Below, piece by piece: positions 1 through 8,422 of a DNA stretch of 44,632 nt. Where the stretch lies: contig NZ_CP086242.1 of the NCBI RefSeq assembly GCF_026650985.1, forward strand, positions 1 through 44,632, written 5' to 3'. The notes under the pieces are model-generated. The model was not told the origin of the DNA. It saw only the letters and a program-made list of their open reading frames with translations, and ran no database searches. This stretch comes from Clostridium estertheticum. GTDB lineage: Bacteria; Bacillota; Clostridia; Clostridiales; Clostridiaceae. The stretch's first letter is position 1. Every line of letters starts with the position of its first letter. The position numbers were made by a program, and so were the translations under genes.

Positions 1-1249
1 GGACGAGCTTAAAGAAAATATAGGTAAGGTTATAGGTGTAAAAGATGCAAATATATATTTAAGCCCTAATTCTTTTTACAAACCTAAAAGACGTATAGAA
101 AATATAAGAAAATTAAATTCTTTATTTATAGATTTGGATTATTATACATTAGAACAATACAAAGGCTTAAGTGCAGAGCAGATTATATGGTTACTTGAGA
201 AAGATTATTTTAAACAATCGGTTCCACCACCTAGTTTTATAGTTATTTCAGGTCAAGGGATAGTTATTTACTGGCTTATAGAGCCAGTGCCATATATGGC
301 TCTTCCTCTTTGGAATGCAGTGCAGAAATTCTTCCTAGAGAAGTTAAAAGAAATAGGTGCGGATGCTAAATCAATTGATGCAGCTAGAGTATCTAGGTTA
401 TCAGGAACTATTAATCAAAAAAATGGACAAGCAACTGAGATATTGGTTTTTAATGAAGAAAGATATTCACTTCGGGACATTCAAGAAAATTATCTACCAG
501 AGCTAAATGATTATATTAAAAATCCAAGTGTAAAAAAACGTGGAAGAAAATCAAAAGTTGTAAAATTATTTAATCTTTATAGTCTTCACCATGCAAGGCT
601 GATGGACATCGTAGAGATTCAGAATTTTAGAAAAGGATATTGCAGGGATGAAAACGGGGAATTAGTAGAAAAAAGCCAAAGAGAGCTTATGTGTTTTTTA
701 TATAGATATTGGGCCTGTTGTTTTACCAATGACCTTAAAAAGGCCTTAGAGGACACTTTAGAATTTAACAAGGGATTTATATGCCCATTACCTGAAAGTG
801 AAGTTAGGAGTCAAACCTCGCAGGCAGAAAGAGCATATAAGGAGTGGCTAGAGAATGAATTCGAAAATAAAGAAAAAAAAGATGTAGAGCAATTAAAAAT
901 TGAGATTAAAGATGGCGATGATAAAAAGAAAAACAAATCTGGATATAAATATAAGGGTTACAACTATAAAAATACAACACTTATAGGTCTTTTAAACATT
1001 ATTGAAGATGAGATGAAAGTTCTTAAGACTATTATTAATGGGAAAGAAATTAAGCGAAGAAATAACCAGAATCATAAGAGTAAGAGAAGAGATGAAGAAG
1101 GGTTAACTAATAGAGGAAAGGCTAAATTAGAAAAAATAGAATCTATAAAGAAATTAAAAGGAAAAGGACTAACATACGCACAGATAGCTCAAGAATTAAA
1201 AATTAGTATAAATACAATAAAAAAGTATTCGAGTAAATATATAAAATAG
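1..1249 (+). CDS. Primase-like plasmid replication protein, C-terminal part (continues from 44433)
   Basis: The reading frame is open from base 2, so the gene starts before base 1. The last two bases of the window plus base 1 complete a GTG codon and join this frame to the one starting at 44433, for 482 residues in total. The part here resembles clostridial plasmid proteins of the primase/archaeo-eukaryotic primase type: a FIDLDYY acidic motif near the left edge, then FIVISGQGIVIYWLI and DAKSIDAARVSRLSGTIN. A lysine-rich linker leads to a C-terminal helix-turn-helix (GLTYAQIAQELKISINTIKKY). The FIDLD acidic residues would be metal ligands in such primases; that role comes from family knowledge. 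It probably primes plasmid replication. A local TTG at 134 is inside the gene and should not be taken as the start. Confidence 0.8.
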   Translation, partial: DELKENIGKVIGVKDANIYLSPNSFYKPKRRIENIRKLNSLFIDLDYYTLEQYKGLSAEQIIWLLEKDYFKQSVPPPSFIVISGQGIVIYWLIEPVPYMALPLWNAVQKFFLEKLKEIGADAKSIDAARVSRLSGTINQKNGQATEILVFNEERYSLRDIQENYLPELNDYIKNPSVKKRGRKSKVVKLFNLYSLHHARLMDIVEIQNFRKGYCRDENGELVEKSQRELMCFLYRYWACCFTNDLKKALEDTLEFNKGFICPLPESEVRSQTSQAERAYKEWLENEFENKEKKDVEQLKIEIKDGDDKKKNKSGYKYKGYNYKNTTLIGLLNIIEDEMKVLKTIINGKEIKRRNNQNHKSKRRDEEGLTNRGKAKLEKIESIKKLKGKGLTYAQIAQELKISINTIKKYSSKYIK

Positions 1250-1392
1250 GTGTACTGAAACGTCCGATAAGATTATGGATATAACCGGGTTCCCGTTCAC
1301 TTTGAAGTTTATAAAAGCAAGGTTTATGATTTTATGTAAAATATTATGGTGTACTGAAACGTCCGATAAGATTATGGGTGTAACCTGGTTCC
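1249..1392. repeat. Two imperfect 45-bp direct repeats
   Basis: Copies at 1249-1293 and 1348-1392, exactly 99 bp apart, share the cores TGTACTGAAACGTCCGATAA and GATTATGG and end in a GGTTCC block, with a few mismatches. They fill the gap between the primase gene and the next CDS. They could be iterons or operator sites for one of these two genes, or a recombination site. I see no way to choose from sequence alone. Confidence 0.7.
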
Positions 1393-1436
1393 TTTTTTTT
1401 TGAGGTTTTCGGCGTTCTATTTGGGCGGTTCTTACT

Positions 1437-1937
1437 ATGTTATATGTGGATTTAGAACAAAAATGGAAGCTTAGTATTAGTGGTAGTATGACTACTGCTT
1501 TAAAGGGTATCTCTGAGGATGAGGTTTTTGATTCTGTGTTTGATTATTGGTTTAAAGATAAATTTGAAGATGTAGAAGGAAAGCTGCAGTATGTTAAGAG
1601 AATTACAAATGAAAGATTTGATGTAGATGATGAGCTCTTAGATGATATTAAAAAGGTATTTGAAGAGAGATACGTTAAAAAGATAGCTAAGTTAAAGGGT
1701 AATGCTGTGGAAAGAGTTAAAAAACAGAAAACAGAGCCAGCTACGGATAAACAATTAAAGTATGCTAAGAAGCTTTACAAAAAGGCCCATGGAAAAGTAA
1801 AGTGTTTTGATGATATGGAATATAGTAAGCATGAGATGGTTGTTATGATAGGGGAGCTTGTGGAAAGAGTGGATAAAATAGAGGAAGAGGATCATGGAGA
1901 GAGTGCGGTTTTGGAGCTTAGTGATTTTAGGAAGTAA
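1437..1937 (+). CDS. Hypothetical charged protein, 166 aa
   Basis: I do not recognise a named family. The protein is highly charged and predicted soluble. It has an acidic N-terminal half (EDEVFDSVFDYWFKDKFED), then a Lys-rich segment ending in TDKQLKYAKKLYKKAHGK. That last motif resembles short DNA-related domains in which a TDKQL.YA.KL core recurs. The start ATG at 1437 is preceded by a modest GGGCGG. The gene follows the primase-like gene in the same direction, separated only by the two 45-bp repeats. A shared replication or regulatory role is plausible but inferred from position only. Confidence 0.6.
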   Translation: MLYVDLEQKWKLSISGSMTTALKGISEDEVFDSVFDYWFKDKFEDVEGKLQYVKRITNERFDVDDELLDDIKKVFEERYVKKIAKLKGNAVERVKKQKTEPATDKQLKYAKKLYKKAHGKVKCFDDMEYSKHEMVVMIGELVERVDKIEEEDHGESAVLELSDFRK

Positions 1938-2119
1938 AATCTGATATTTATAAATATTTCCAAACGTAGCTTAGTTTAAAGTGGCTATAATGCAGTGATG
2001 GCAAAGTTAATATATTTTACTAAGTTAAAAAAGTTACGTATACACCAAGGCATGTATATTACATTGTATCTTTAATACAGTAAGAATACAGTAAGAATAC
2101 TGAAAGAAAAGGTGGAAAT

Positions 2120-2257
2120 ATGGAGTATGATAAATTATTAGAGAAGGTTGATTATTTACAAAATGCAATGATATCATTTGCTACAAATGATACTTATGAT
2201 AATGAGGAATATGAACAGTATGGGGTTGTTTACACATATCGTCCAAAAGTTCAATAG
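2120..2257 (+). pseudogene. Short ORF (45 aa), probable N-terminal remnant of a larger gene
   Basis: ATG at 2120 has a good ribosome-binding site (AAAAGGTGG) and encodes MEYDKLLEKVDYLQNAMISF followed by an acidic stretch, stopping after 45 codons. The opening residues resemble the start of clostridial abortive-infection-like proteins as I remember them (LLEKVDYLQN.LIS-ATG..), which are several times longer. The rest is missing and the sequence runs into the hairpin at 2277. I read it as a truncated gene. It could instead be a genuine small protein. Confidence 0.4.
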
Positions 2258-2276
2258 AGAGTTAAATCTTAATATT

Positions 2277-2307
2277 GAATGTAACACAACTCACTTGTGT
2301 TACATTC
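2277..2307. repeat. 31-bp hairpin, 13-bp perfect stem with 5-nt loop
   Basis: GAATGTAACACAA and TTGTGTTACATTC pair around the loop CTCAC. There is no following T-tract, so it is not an ordinary terminator. It sits exactly between two truncated genes. Hairpins of the same design occur at 33295-33325 and 36140-36171. Confidence 0.75.
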
Positions 2308-2326
2308 GTAAAATTCCTCTTAACCC

Positions 2327-3109
2327 TTGACAGAAAAAATGTCGGGGACAAAAACAAACAGGCCTGAACAAATGCGCTTAAAAGATAAGGTAAGAGCAGG
2401 TGATACCATTATTGTAGAAAGCTTTTCTCGATTGGGAAGAAGTACACGGGATTTGATGGAGCTCGTAGACTATTTCAAGAGCAATGGAATAATATTAATA
2501 AGTATTAAAGAAAATTTTGATACAAATACGCCACAAGGAAACTTAATGCTTACAGTTTTTGAAGCATTTAGCCAATTTGAGAGAGATCTCATAGTGCAAA
2601 GAACAAAAGAAGGTTTAGAAAGTGCGAGAGCCAGAGGACGAAAAGGTGGTAGACCTAAAGTTAAAGAGAGAAATATTGAAAAAGCTTTAAAACTATACAA
2701 TTCGAAAGAATATAGCATTAGCGAAATAGTAACAATGTCTGGAATTAGTCAGGCAACGTTATATCGTTATATACAAAAACAAGGGAATAGTTCGGGAAAT
2801 ACTATTAATCCTACTAATGAAAAAACACCACAAATCCGCATGAGCCTTAGAGTTGAGAATAATAATAAATTTGTCCGTGGAAAGAAAAAAGCCAGAGAAA
2901 ATATTGAGAGATACTTGGAGTATTATTATAAGATGCAAAAAGCATCCTCCTCGGATGATGACTATATAATTTTTGTGAAATATAAGGATATTGACGATTT
3001 GAAAAATACAGTATATGAGATATTCCGTGAATTAGAAAATGAAGCTGATGCAAAGAACTGTTTTACTGAAGGTGATGCTAGTTGTGATGAATTAAATTTA
3101 AATTGGTAA
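2327..3109 (+). pseudogene. Serine recombinase (resolvase/invertase), N-terminus and catalytic serine missing
   Basis: The frame opens at a TTG directly after a stop codon and begins at TEKMSGTK, which in full-length resolvases is about residue 35-40. The usual opening strand and its YxRVS catalytic serine are absent. What remains is the rest of the catalytic domain (GDTIIVESFSRLGRSTRDLMEL, then FSQFERDLIVQRTKEGL), the GRKGGRPK linker and an HTH_7 domain (YSISEIVTMSGISQATLYRYI). A further C-terminal region of about 100 residues follows. Without the serine it should be unable to cut DNA, though the HTH might still bind. Truncation is at the hairpin 2277-2307. Confidence 0.75.
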
Positions 3110-3170
3110 ATTATAGGCTGTGCAACGGGAAATTCTGTCCCATTACTACACAACCCCCAATATTGGCGCT

Positions 3171-3190
3171 AACCCATGTAGGGTTTTATT
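3171..3190 (+). terminator. Small hairpin with T-rich tail after recombinase remnant
   Basis: AACCC-ATGTA-GGGTT followed by TTATT. Short but GC-rich for this context; a weak intrinsic terminator is likely. Confidence 0.45.
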
Positions 3191-3251
3191 ATAGATAATG
3201 ACTTCCAACGGTTTACGAATTAACTATATTTTACACAGAAGGAGTTTAAAA

Positions 3252-3770
3252 TTGAAACTTTTTATTATTATTTTAATGATATATCTGCTATTCTTTATAA
3301 CACCTGTTATACTATATCTCAAGTTAAAAGATAAGGTAAACTCAATAGAATTTTTAAAATTGAACAATAGTATTAAAGAGGGAATTTTTATTAGTATCTT
3401 ATTTGTAATTGCTTTAATAATAAAGAGAATTATATTTGGAGGAGGACATATTAATCTAAATATAGGAATATTATGGGTAAGTGGTTCGTTGGTTGGAATA
3501 TTTGAAGAAATACCCTTTAGAGGCTTTGTGTTTCAAAAGCTTTTAAATCATATGAATTTTATATTAGCTAATTTAGTAACAACCGTATTATTTGTATCAA
3601 TACATATACCAATTTGGATATTAAGTGATGTAAACATTGTAAGCTCTATTAAAAGTGTTTTTATCGTTAGTCTTATTTTGGGTTATTTATTTCATGAATA
3701 TAAATCTTTGTGGGTTCCAATCATATGTCATTCCGTTTTTAATATATGCATTTGGATAGGACTAACATAA
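3252..3770 (+). CDS. CPBP-family intramembrane metalloprotease, 172 aa
   Basis: A membrane protein carrying the three CPBP (Rce1-like) motifs: EEIPFR (E85, E86, R90), FVSIH (H118) and HSVFN (H160, N164). These are the metal-binding and catalytic residues of the family. Several hydrophobic segments surround them. I chose TTG 3252 because AGAAGGAG lies 6 nt upstream; an in-frame start at 3198 has no ribosome-binding site and would add 18 polar residues. CPBP proteases are often found next to bacteriocin or peptide-pheromone loci, where they process peptides or give self-immunity. Here the gene converges on agrB with a 15-bp gap. It is therefore a candidate for maturing the AgrD peptide or for bacteriocin immunity; that role is inference. 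Confidence 0.75.
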   Translation: MKLFIIILMIYLLFFITPVILYLKLKDKVNSIEFLKLNNSIKEGIFISILFVIALIIKRIIFGGGHINLNIGILWVSGSLVGIFEEIPFRGFVFQKLLNHMNFILANLVTTVLFVSIHIPIWILSDVNIVSSIKSVFIVSLILGYLFHEYKSLWVPIICHSVFNICIWIGLT

Positions 3771-3785
3771 TTAAATAATAAAAAT

Positions 3786-4388
3786 TTAAAGCTTAACATT
3801 TTCATAATTCTTATAAGGTTTCTTGAAAATAATATATGCTAATGGAGTAATCAAAATAGACTCTTCTATTATAGCAATAGTAATTATATTCATATATATA
3901 GAATTTCCTATTAATAAACTTATCAAAGTAAAAGTTAAAACTACACTAATAGCTCTTATTTTTAACTTTTTTCTATAGTTTTCACTTACAAGTGGGCGTT
4001 CTTCCGTATCTGCTGGAGCATATAAGCTAACTAAAATAAGACTTATTATATACATTATTACTACACTACTCTTATTTAATGAAAAATTTATACTTATAAA
4101 AACGTCTCCTAAAAATACAATATAATTTATTATAATACAATTTAAGCTAGTGTTTGCATGTACTCCACAAGCAAAAGATCTAAATATACCAAAAACCATA
4201 AAAGCAACTAAGGTATATATACCTATTTTGAGAAAGTATGCAGTTAAAAATAAAATAATCATTTTAAAAAGGTTCATTATTATAATCTGAAATCCATATT
4301 GGACTTTTTCAATCTCCTCTTCTGATTTTTCTGTATTGGCTATTATAAATTTAATAAATATTTTAGTTATTTTTTCAGCAATATTCAT
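3786..4388 (-). CDS. agrB: AgrB, pheromone-processing cysteine membrane protease
   Basis: A 200-residue polytopic membrane protein of the AgrB family. The catalytic pair sits at H77 and C84 in RSFACGVHANTSLNC, the same positions and spacing as in Staphylococcus aureus AgrB. AgrB cuts the C-terminal tail of AgrD and forms the thiolactone ring of the autoinducing peptide in the membrane. The start ATG at 4388 has AGGAGA upstream on the minus strand. It is divergent from agrD, sharing the 152-bp region 4389-4540 with the AgrA-box repeats. It lies downstream of agrC in the same direction but is separated from it by the oppositely oriented agrD. Confidence 0.93.
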   Translation of the reverse strand: MNIAEKITKIFIKFIIANTEKSEEEIEKVQYGFQIIIMNLFKMIILFLTAYFLKIGIYTLVAFMVFGIFRSFACGVHANTSLNCIIINYIVFLGDVFISINFSLNKSSVVIMYIISLILVSLYAPADTEERPLVSENYRKKLKIRAISVVLTFTLISLLIGNSIYMNIITIAIIEESILITPLAYIIFKKPYKNYENVKL

Positions 4389-4434
4389 TCGTTAATCTCC
4401 TAGTTTTGTATTTCAAAGCAATATAAAATGTGTT

Positions 4435-4498
4435 TTACGACTAAATTTACATGTCTTACGAAATTTTATGCAAATAAATTATTTTGCTGTGGTATACT
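4435..4498 (+). promoter_or_regulatory. Candidate AgrA-controlled promoter of agrD (direct repeats plus -10)
   Basis: Two direct repeats, TTACGACTAAAT at 4435 and TTACGAAATTTT at 4456, start 21 bp apart, which suits a LytTR dimer binding two turns of one face. A -10 hexamer TATACT lies at 4493-4498, 37 bp after the second repeat begins. There is no good -35, as expected for an activated promoter. The same design occurs before lanA (8709/8730/8767) and before 33801 (33437/33458/33495). It may also serve agrB on the other strand. Confidence 0.75.
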
Positions 4499-4540
4499 AA
4501 ATAAATGCAATTTTAAATAATTTTTACAAAGGAGTATATA

Positions 4541-4687
4541 ATGAGAAAAAAATTTGAAACCAAAAAAATTTTAGCACTATTATTTTGTACAATTACTATG
4601 TCCGTAGCTGCAGTTTCAACTTCACTGTGTCCATTTTGGATGTTCAATGAATGTAAAATGCCTAAGTCCTTGTACAAGATTGACTAA
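4541..4687 (+). CDS. agrD: AgrD-like autoinducing peptide precursor, 48 aa
   Basis: ATG 4541 follows AAAGGAG and encodes 48 residues: a basic start (MRKKFETKK), a hydrophobic helix (ILALLFCTITMSVAAV), then STSLCPFWMFNECKMPKSLY. The last part has the AgrD plan: a cysteine followed by hydrophobic residues (C30-P-F-W-M-F), then a charged tail with MPKSL, matching the conserved PKEL/PKSL signal. The mature peptide would be a thiolactone closed from C30 to about F35 or M34. A second cysteine, C38, lies in the tail that would be removed. Unlike normal agr operons the gene is on the opposite strand to agrB, agrC and agrA, and its stop overlaps the agrC stop by 4 bp. The ring boundary is inferred. 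Confidence 0.85.
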   Translation: MRKKFETKKILALLFCTITMSVAAVSTSLCPFWMFNECKMPKSLYKID

Positions 4688-6030
4688 TTATACTTCTTAC
4701 TATTATTAATAATTATAATTTCTTGACAAAATATTGAATTCTCCATTTTGGTATTTAATAGCACATTAGTATATTTCTCCTCAATAATATTTTTAACAAA
4801 TTTTAAGCCTATTCCTCGATTTAAACCTTTAGTTGAAAAATTCTTTTCATATATTTTATGAATAGGTGGAGTCCATTTATTACAAGAATTGTTTATAATA
4901 AGTGTAGTATTCTTTTCATCTTTAAATATTAAGAAATCAATAAATTTATTATCACATAATTCTGTTGCTTCAATTGCATTGTCAAGCAATATTCCTGCAA
5001 TCCTACATATATCAATTAAATTTATTGATAATTCATTTATATCATCAACAATTTCAATCTTTACTTTAATATTTTTTGATTGAGCATTAATAATTTTAGA
5101 AGAAATGATTGCTTTTAAGGGATCAATTTTTATGTGTTGAAGTAACATTAAACACGTATCTCTTTCTAGAATTTTTTTGCTTTCTGGTAATAAGTCATGT
5201 TTAAAAAAAATTTTCAATCCATTAATATTATCTGACTTAATGTATTCATCCATAATTTGAAGTATGTTAATGTAGTCATGTTTAAAGTTTCGTAAGCCAT
5301 TAGAACTATATTCTAACATATTTGTGTATTCCTTAAGTTTAGACAATTCTTCATCTCTAAATTTCACTTCCAAAGTTTTTTTTGTATTTTCATTGTTTAG
5401 TTTTGTGAAGATGATTATTATAGCTAAAAAAAATAATACAAAAAATAGATTTAGCACAACATTAATCTTTCCAAAAGACTTAAATGACTCTTTTAAAAAA
5501 AGTGAATATAAGTATATAGCAATTAAAGCTATTAATAAGCAACCTGTGAAAATTAAAATATTTTTTGATTTAATTTTAATGAAATTTCTAAAATACATTT
5601 TTTTTAGAAATATTCCTACAACTTTGCTTATAACATAAGACACTAATAAAATACTTAAATAGGTTATTACTTCAAATTTAGGATTATTTAAAATTTCAGA
5701 ATAATTTAATCGTACGACAAAAACTAAAAAGAACCCGGTTATAGCGTCACTTAAAACAAAAATTAATTGTGTTAAAATAGAAAAAATTGTAGCATAATAT
5801 ATTTTTTTTGAGATTATGTATAAATATATTAACATTACGATAGTAGTAGTAGGTGTTAATAAATAATTTTGTTTATTTACATACAATAAAAAACTAATTA
5901 TAAAAATAATAATATTAAATATCAGAATATTTTTAATAGATATTTTAATAATACTAATAGTAATCATTATGTTACTTATACTTACTGTCAAAATGAGCAT
6001 ATAAGTTATATTTAAAATTAATTCAAACAT
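4684..6030 (-). CDS. agrC: AgrC, quorum-sensing membrane histidine kinase
   Basis: A 448-residue HPK10-type kinase. About six or seven hydrophobic segments fill residues 1-210, followed by a coiled linker and the phosphoacceptor region RNFKHDYINIL with H251. A GHKL ATPase domain has the N box LLDNAIEA and the glycine box RGIGLKFVKNI. It should sense the external thiolactone peptide and phosphorylate AgrA. The start at 6030 overlaps the end of agrA (6018) by 13 bp, so the two are translationally coupled. Its 3' end overlaps agrD tail to tail by 4 bp. Confidence 0.93.
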   Translation of the reverse strand: MFELILNITYMLILTVSISNIMITISIIKISIKNILIFNIIIFIISFLLYVNKQNYLLTPTTTIVMLIYLYIISKKIYYATIFSILTQLIFVLSDAITGFFLVFVVRLNYSEILNNPKFEVITYLSILLVSYVISKVVGIFLKKMYFRNFIKIKSKNILIFTGCLLIALIAIYLYSLFLKESFKSFGKINVVLNLFFVLFFLAIIIIFTKLNNENTKKTLEVKFRDEELSKLKEYTNMLEYSSNGLRNFKHDYINILQIMDEYIKSDNINGLKIFFKHDLLPESKKILERDTCLMLLQHIKIDPLKAIISSKIINAQSKNIKVKIEIVDDINELSINLIDICRIAGILLDNAIEATELCDNKFIDFLIFKDEKNTTLIINNSCNKWTPPIHKIYEKNFSTKGLNRGIGLKFVKNIIEEKYTNVLLNTKMENSIFCQEIIIINNSKKYN

Positions 6031-6758
6031 TTTTTAATCAGTCCATTTAAATACATTAAAGAAACAAAACAAGTTTCATCATTTACAAAATGAATAATAT
6101 GATTATGTTTATCAATTGAACTTATATTAGCTATGTTTACCACATAAGATTTATGGGCCTTATAAAAATATGAATTTAAATTAACATCTAGCTCTTTTAA
6201 TTTTCCATAAAACTCAAATTCTCCATTAAGCGTATGGAGCCTCAATTTATGAGCTATACTTGTTGTTTCAAAAAATAATATGTCATATAAAGAGAACTTA
6301 TTTATTCTATTTCCTAAATTTATTGTTATAGTATCTTCTTTTTCTATATTATTTTTGTCGTAATCCTTACAAGCTTCTAGTATACATTCACTAATTTTTT
6401 TCTTAATATTTTTAGAATCACTTTTTAAAATATAATCTAAAGCTTGTACTTTATATTTAAAAGTTAAAAGAGAAAGTTCAGAATGGGATGTAATAAAAAC
6501 AATATATCCATTTGAATCATACCTTCTTATAATCTTTGCAAGTTCTATTCCTGATATCTGATCTTTTAAATCTACATCTAGAAAATAAATAAAACTTCTC
6601 TTTTTATTACTTTTTACATAAGCGATAACTTCTTCATATTTTTTTGTTGATAATTCTATTTCCAAATTAATTTTCAAATTAATTAATTCATTTTTTATAA
6701 TACTTTCAATTTGTTTTTTTTGATGTTCATTATCTTCACAAAGTATAATACCAAGCAT
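6018..6758 (-). CDS. agrA: AgrA, LytTR-type response regulator
   Basis: 246 residues. The receiver domain has the acidic pair E-D in LCEDN (residues 8-9) and the phosphoacceptor D61 in YFLDVDL, followed by the conserved IVFITSHSE and ALDYILK blocks. The C-terminal LytTR DNA-binding domain (about 140-246) includes INKFSLYDILFFE and YKAHKSYVVNIANI. LytTR regulators bind direct repeats about two helical turns apart, and such repeats are present at three promoters of this plasmid. The ribosome-binding site on the minus strand is AGGGGGG. A TATAAT hexamer lies about 40 nt further upstream, next to miniature element A. Confidence 0.93.
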   Translation of the reverse strand: MLGIILCEDNEHQKKQIESIIKNELINLKINLEIELSTKKYEEVIAYVKSNKKRSFIYFLDVDLKDQISGIELAKIIRRYDSNGYIVFITSHSELSLLTFKYKVQALDYILKSDSKNIKKKISECILEACKDYDKNNIEKEDTITINLGNRINKFSLYDILFFETTSIAHKLRLHTLNGEFEFYGKLKELDVNLNSYFYKAHKSYVVNIANISSIDKHNHIIHFVNDETCFVSLMYLNGLIKKCLN

Positions 6759-6871
6759 TGTGCCCCCCTAATTTCATATTAATACTAATCATTACATATT
6801 ATATCATATTTTTATAAATTATGTAGTTTATTGTATATATATAACATATGCATTTGCTATTTTATACAAAA

Positions 6872-7055
6872 GGGGTAGTGCTCGCAAAGCGTAAATTTAC
6901 AACATTAAGCCAGTTATTTACAATTCAGCACTATTATTTAAATATTCTGAGTTAGAACTATTAGGTATTAATTCTAACTCAGAATATTTTGATAAAAGTT
7001 TTTTTGGTAATAACTGTCTTAACGTATATTTTCCGCGTTTTGCGAGCACTACGCC
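6872..7055. mobile_element. Miniature element A with 38-bp Tn3-type terminal inverted repeats (TIME-like, 184 bp)
   Basis: The left TIR begins GGGGTAGTGCTCGCAAAGCG and ends TTAAG at base 38. The right TIR (7018-7055), read inward, begins GGCGTAGTGCTCGCAAAACG and also ends TTAAG at base 38. A 38-bp TIR starting GGGG and ending TAAG is the hallmark of Tn3-family transposons. The interior holds a hairpin (arms near ATTCTGAGTTAGAA) and no gene. It is inserted in a decayed integrase. The left 110 bp match the inverted right end of element D (43261 inward). Confidence 0.75.
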
Positions 7056-7215
7056 AAAACCTCTTAATTTTATTTGTCTTTTGCTCTATTATTTTAATAT
7101 GTGTTTGATCTTTCAAATCGTTAACCTTAAGTTCTAATATGTCACCAATCCGAAGGCCCGTATTAATACCTACAATAAATATTAAGTAATTCTTTAATCC
7201 TGTTTTCAATTTCAC
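7056..7215 (-). pseudogene. Tyrosine recombinase fragment cut by element A
   Basis: The minus-strand frame encodes KTGLKNYLIFIVGINTGLRIGDILELKVNDL, clearly related to the N-terminal catalytic part of the integrase at 27186-27794 (FILGINVGLRISDILKLTFDDV), including the catalytic arginine. After KTNKIKR the reading frame enters element A and everything downstream, including the His-x-x-Arg and tyrosine, is gone. A stop lies just upstream, so the N-terminus is also lost. Not functional. Confidence 0.75.
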
Positions 7216-7261
7216 TTTGGCTATTCTTTTTAATCGTAATCGCTATTACAATTATATTCTG

Positions 7262-7780
7262 AATTACCAAAATTTTACAAAGCAAGGGGTTTGATGTTCA
7301 AAGAGGTGAATCAGGTAGTAAAAAAATTCATTTGGATACTCAAGACTTTAAAATTAAAACTAAACAAGAAGATTTGAAAAAAAGTGAAGTTGAATTTAGC
7401 AAGGATTATAACAAGCTTAAGGTTAAATCTAAGATGTTAGAAAATTTAACGACTAAATATATCTAATCTTGAACAAACAAGCGTTAAAAAGAGTATTATA
7501 GGCTCTAAAATAACACTTTAAGAGGAAGATTATAATAAAATAATTGATTTAGCTAAAAAAGAAGTGCTAAATGAGAACTCTTTGAATAAATTAAAAAAAG
7601 TTAATACATTACTGGAACGAAATAATTTAAGTTATAACACAAGATATAATGAAACTTTAAATAAATATAATAAATTAAAAAAGAACATAAAAAATTAAAC
7701 GATAATGTATTAGGTTTAACAAAAGAATATAAAATAATTCGCTCGTTAAGTAACGGTAATAATAATATAATTAAATAAAT
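7262..7780 (+). pseudogene. Decayed coiled-coil gene, probably the C-terminal end of a Pre/Mob mobilisation protein
   Basis: Several plus-strand frames joined by stops and frameshifts encode a lysine- and glutamate-rich coiled coil: FKIKTKQEDLKKSEVEFSKD, then SVKKSIIGSKITL*EEDYNK, then LNENSLNKLKKVNTLLERNN. A segment of the type GxKITLxEEDYxKIxDLAKK followed by a long coiled coil is what I remember from the C-termini of plasmid recombination/mobilisation (MobV/Pre) proteins. At least three interruptions make it non-functional. The assignment is from memory and moderate. Confidence 0.4.
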
Positions 7781-7833
7781 GTTTTGTGTTGCAACAGGAA
7801 TATAGCGTGCATCAATAATAGGAGGAGAGTATT

Positions 7834-8025
7834 ATGGAAAGTAATAGAAAATGTCTAATCTGTGGTTGTGAAGAAATTGGAAAAGGGAGATTAACAGGTT
7901 ACGCTGTTATGGTACCAATTAAAGGTAATGTTTTCAATACGGGTTCAGAAACAATTGCTGATATTTGTACTGCGTGTGGTCATATTTTATCCATGAGAGT
8001 TGAAAAGCCAGAAAAGTTTAAGTAG
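7834..8025 (+). CDS. Small zinc-ribbon protein, 63 aa
   Basis: ATG 7834 follows a strong AGGAGGAG. The protein has two zinc-binding knuckles, CLICGC near the start and CTACGH near residue 48, and ends MRVEKPEKFK. Small proteins of this type are common in Firmicutes and are often mislabelled as TFIIIB-like transcription factors. Its role is unknown. Element B begins at the last base of the stop codon, so the gene's original downstream region has been replaced. Confidence 0.65.
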   Translation: MESNRKCLICGCEEIGKGRLTGYAVMVPIKGNVFNTGSETIADICTACGHILSMRVEKPEKFK

Positions 8026-8422
8026 GGGTATCATACGCAAAACTGATATTTCGTACGTTAATAAAAACACAGTCCCATAAATGCAAAGATTTAGGCTGTA
8101 AAGTGCTTAGTTTAACAATTTAAATCTTTTAAATTTTCAATTCGATTCAGTATTTGTAATATATCAAATAAAACAATACATTCAAATATACAATAAGAAA
8201 AAAGGCTTTAGTTTAATCTGCTATAAGTCCTTATATATCAACACTTTATGCTATTTTTACGAATGTAAGGTTTTGCTTAAAAGATTACATTCGAATATAA
8301 ATATTTTAAAACTAGAATCCATAAAAACAGTTATATATATAATTTTAACAAGTAAGATAATTACATTTTTGCAATTACCTTTCCCTTACCGTACGAAATA
8401 TCATTTTCGCTGACGATACCCC
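8025..8422. mobile_element. Miniature element B, 398 bp, 38-bp Tn3-type TIRs of a second type
   Basis: The left end starts GGGGTATCATACGCAAAACT and continues GATATTTCGTACGTTAA. The right end (8385-8422), read inward, starts GGGGTATCGTCAGCGAAAAT and continues GATATTTCGTACGGTAAG. Length and boundaries fit Tn3-family TIRs, but the sequence differs from elements A, C and D. The interior has no gene; it contains a stem formed by CGAATGTAA and TTACATTCG. The flanking 5-mers (AAGTA, ATAAT) do not match, so no target duplication is visible. Confidence 0.75.

Noticed and set aside
1249-1392. The two 45-bp repeats as dif/Xer sites
   Set aside because: They do not show the paired arm and central spacer layout of firmicute dif sites; kept as plain repeats.
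6979-7215. 78-codon frame read as a functional integrase
   Set aside because: The second half is encoded by miniature element A and the catalytic His, Arg and Tyr are absent. Kept only as a pseudogene.
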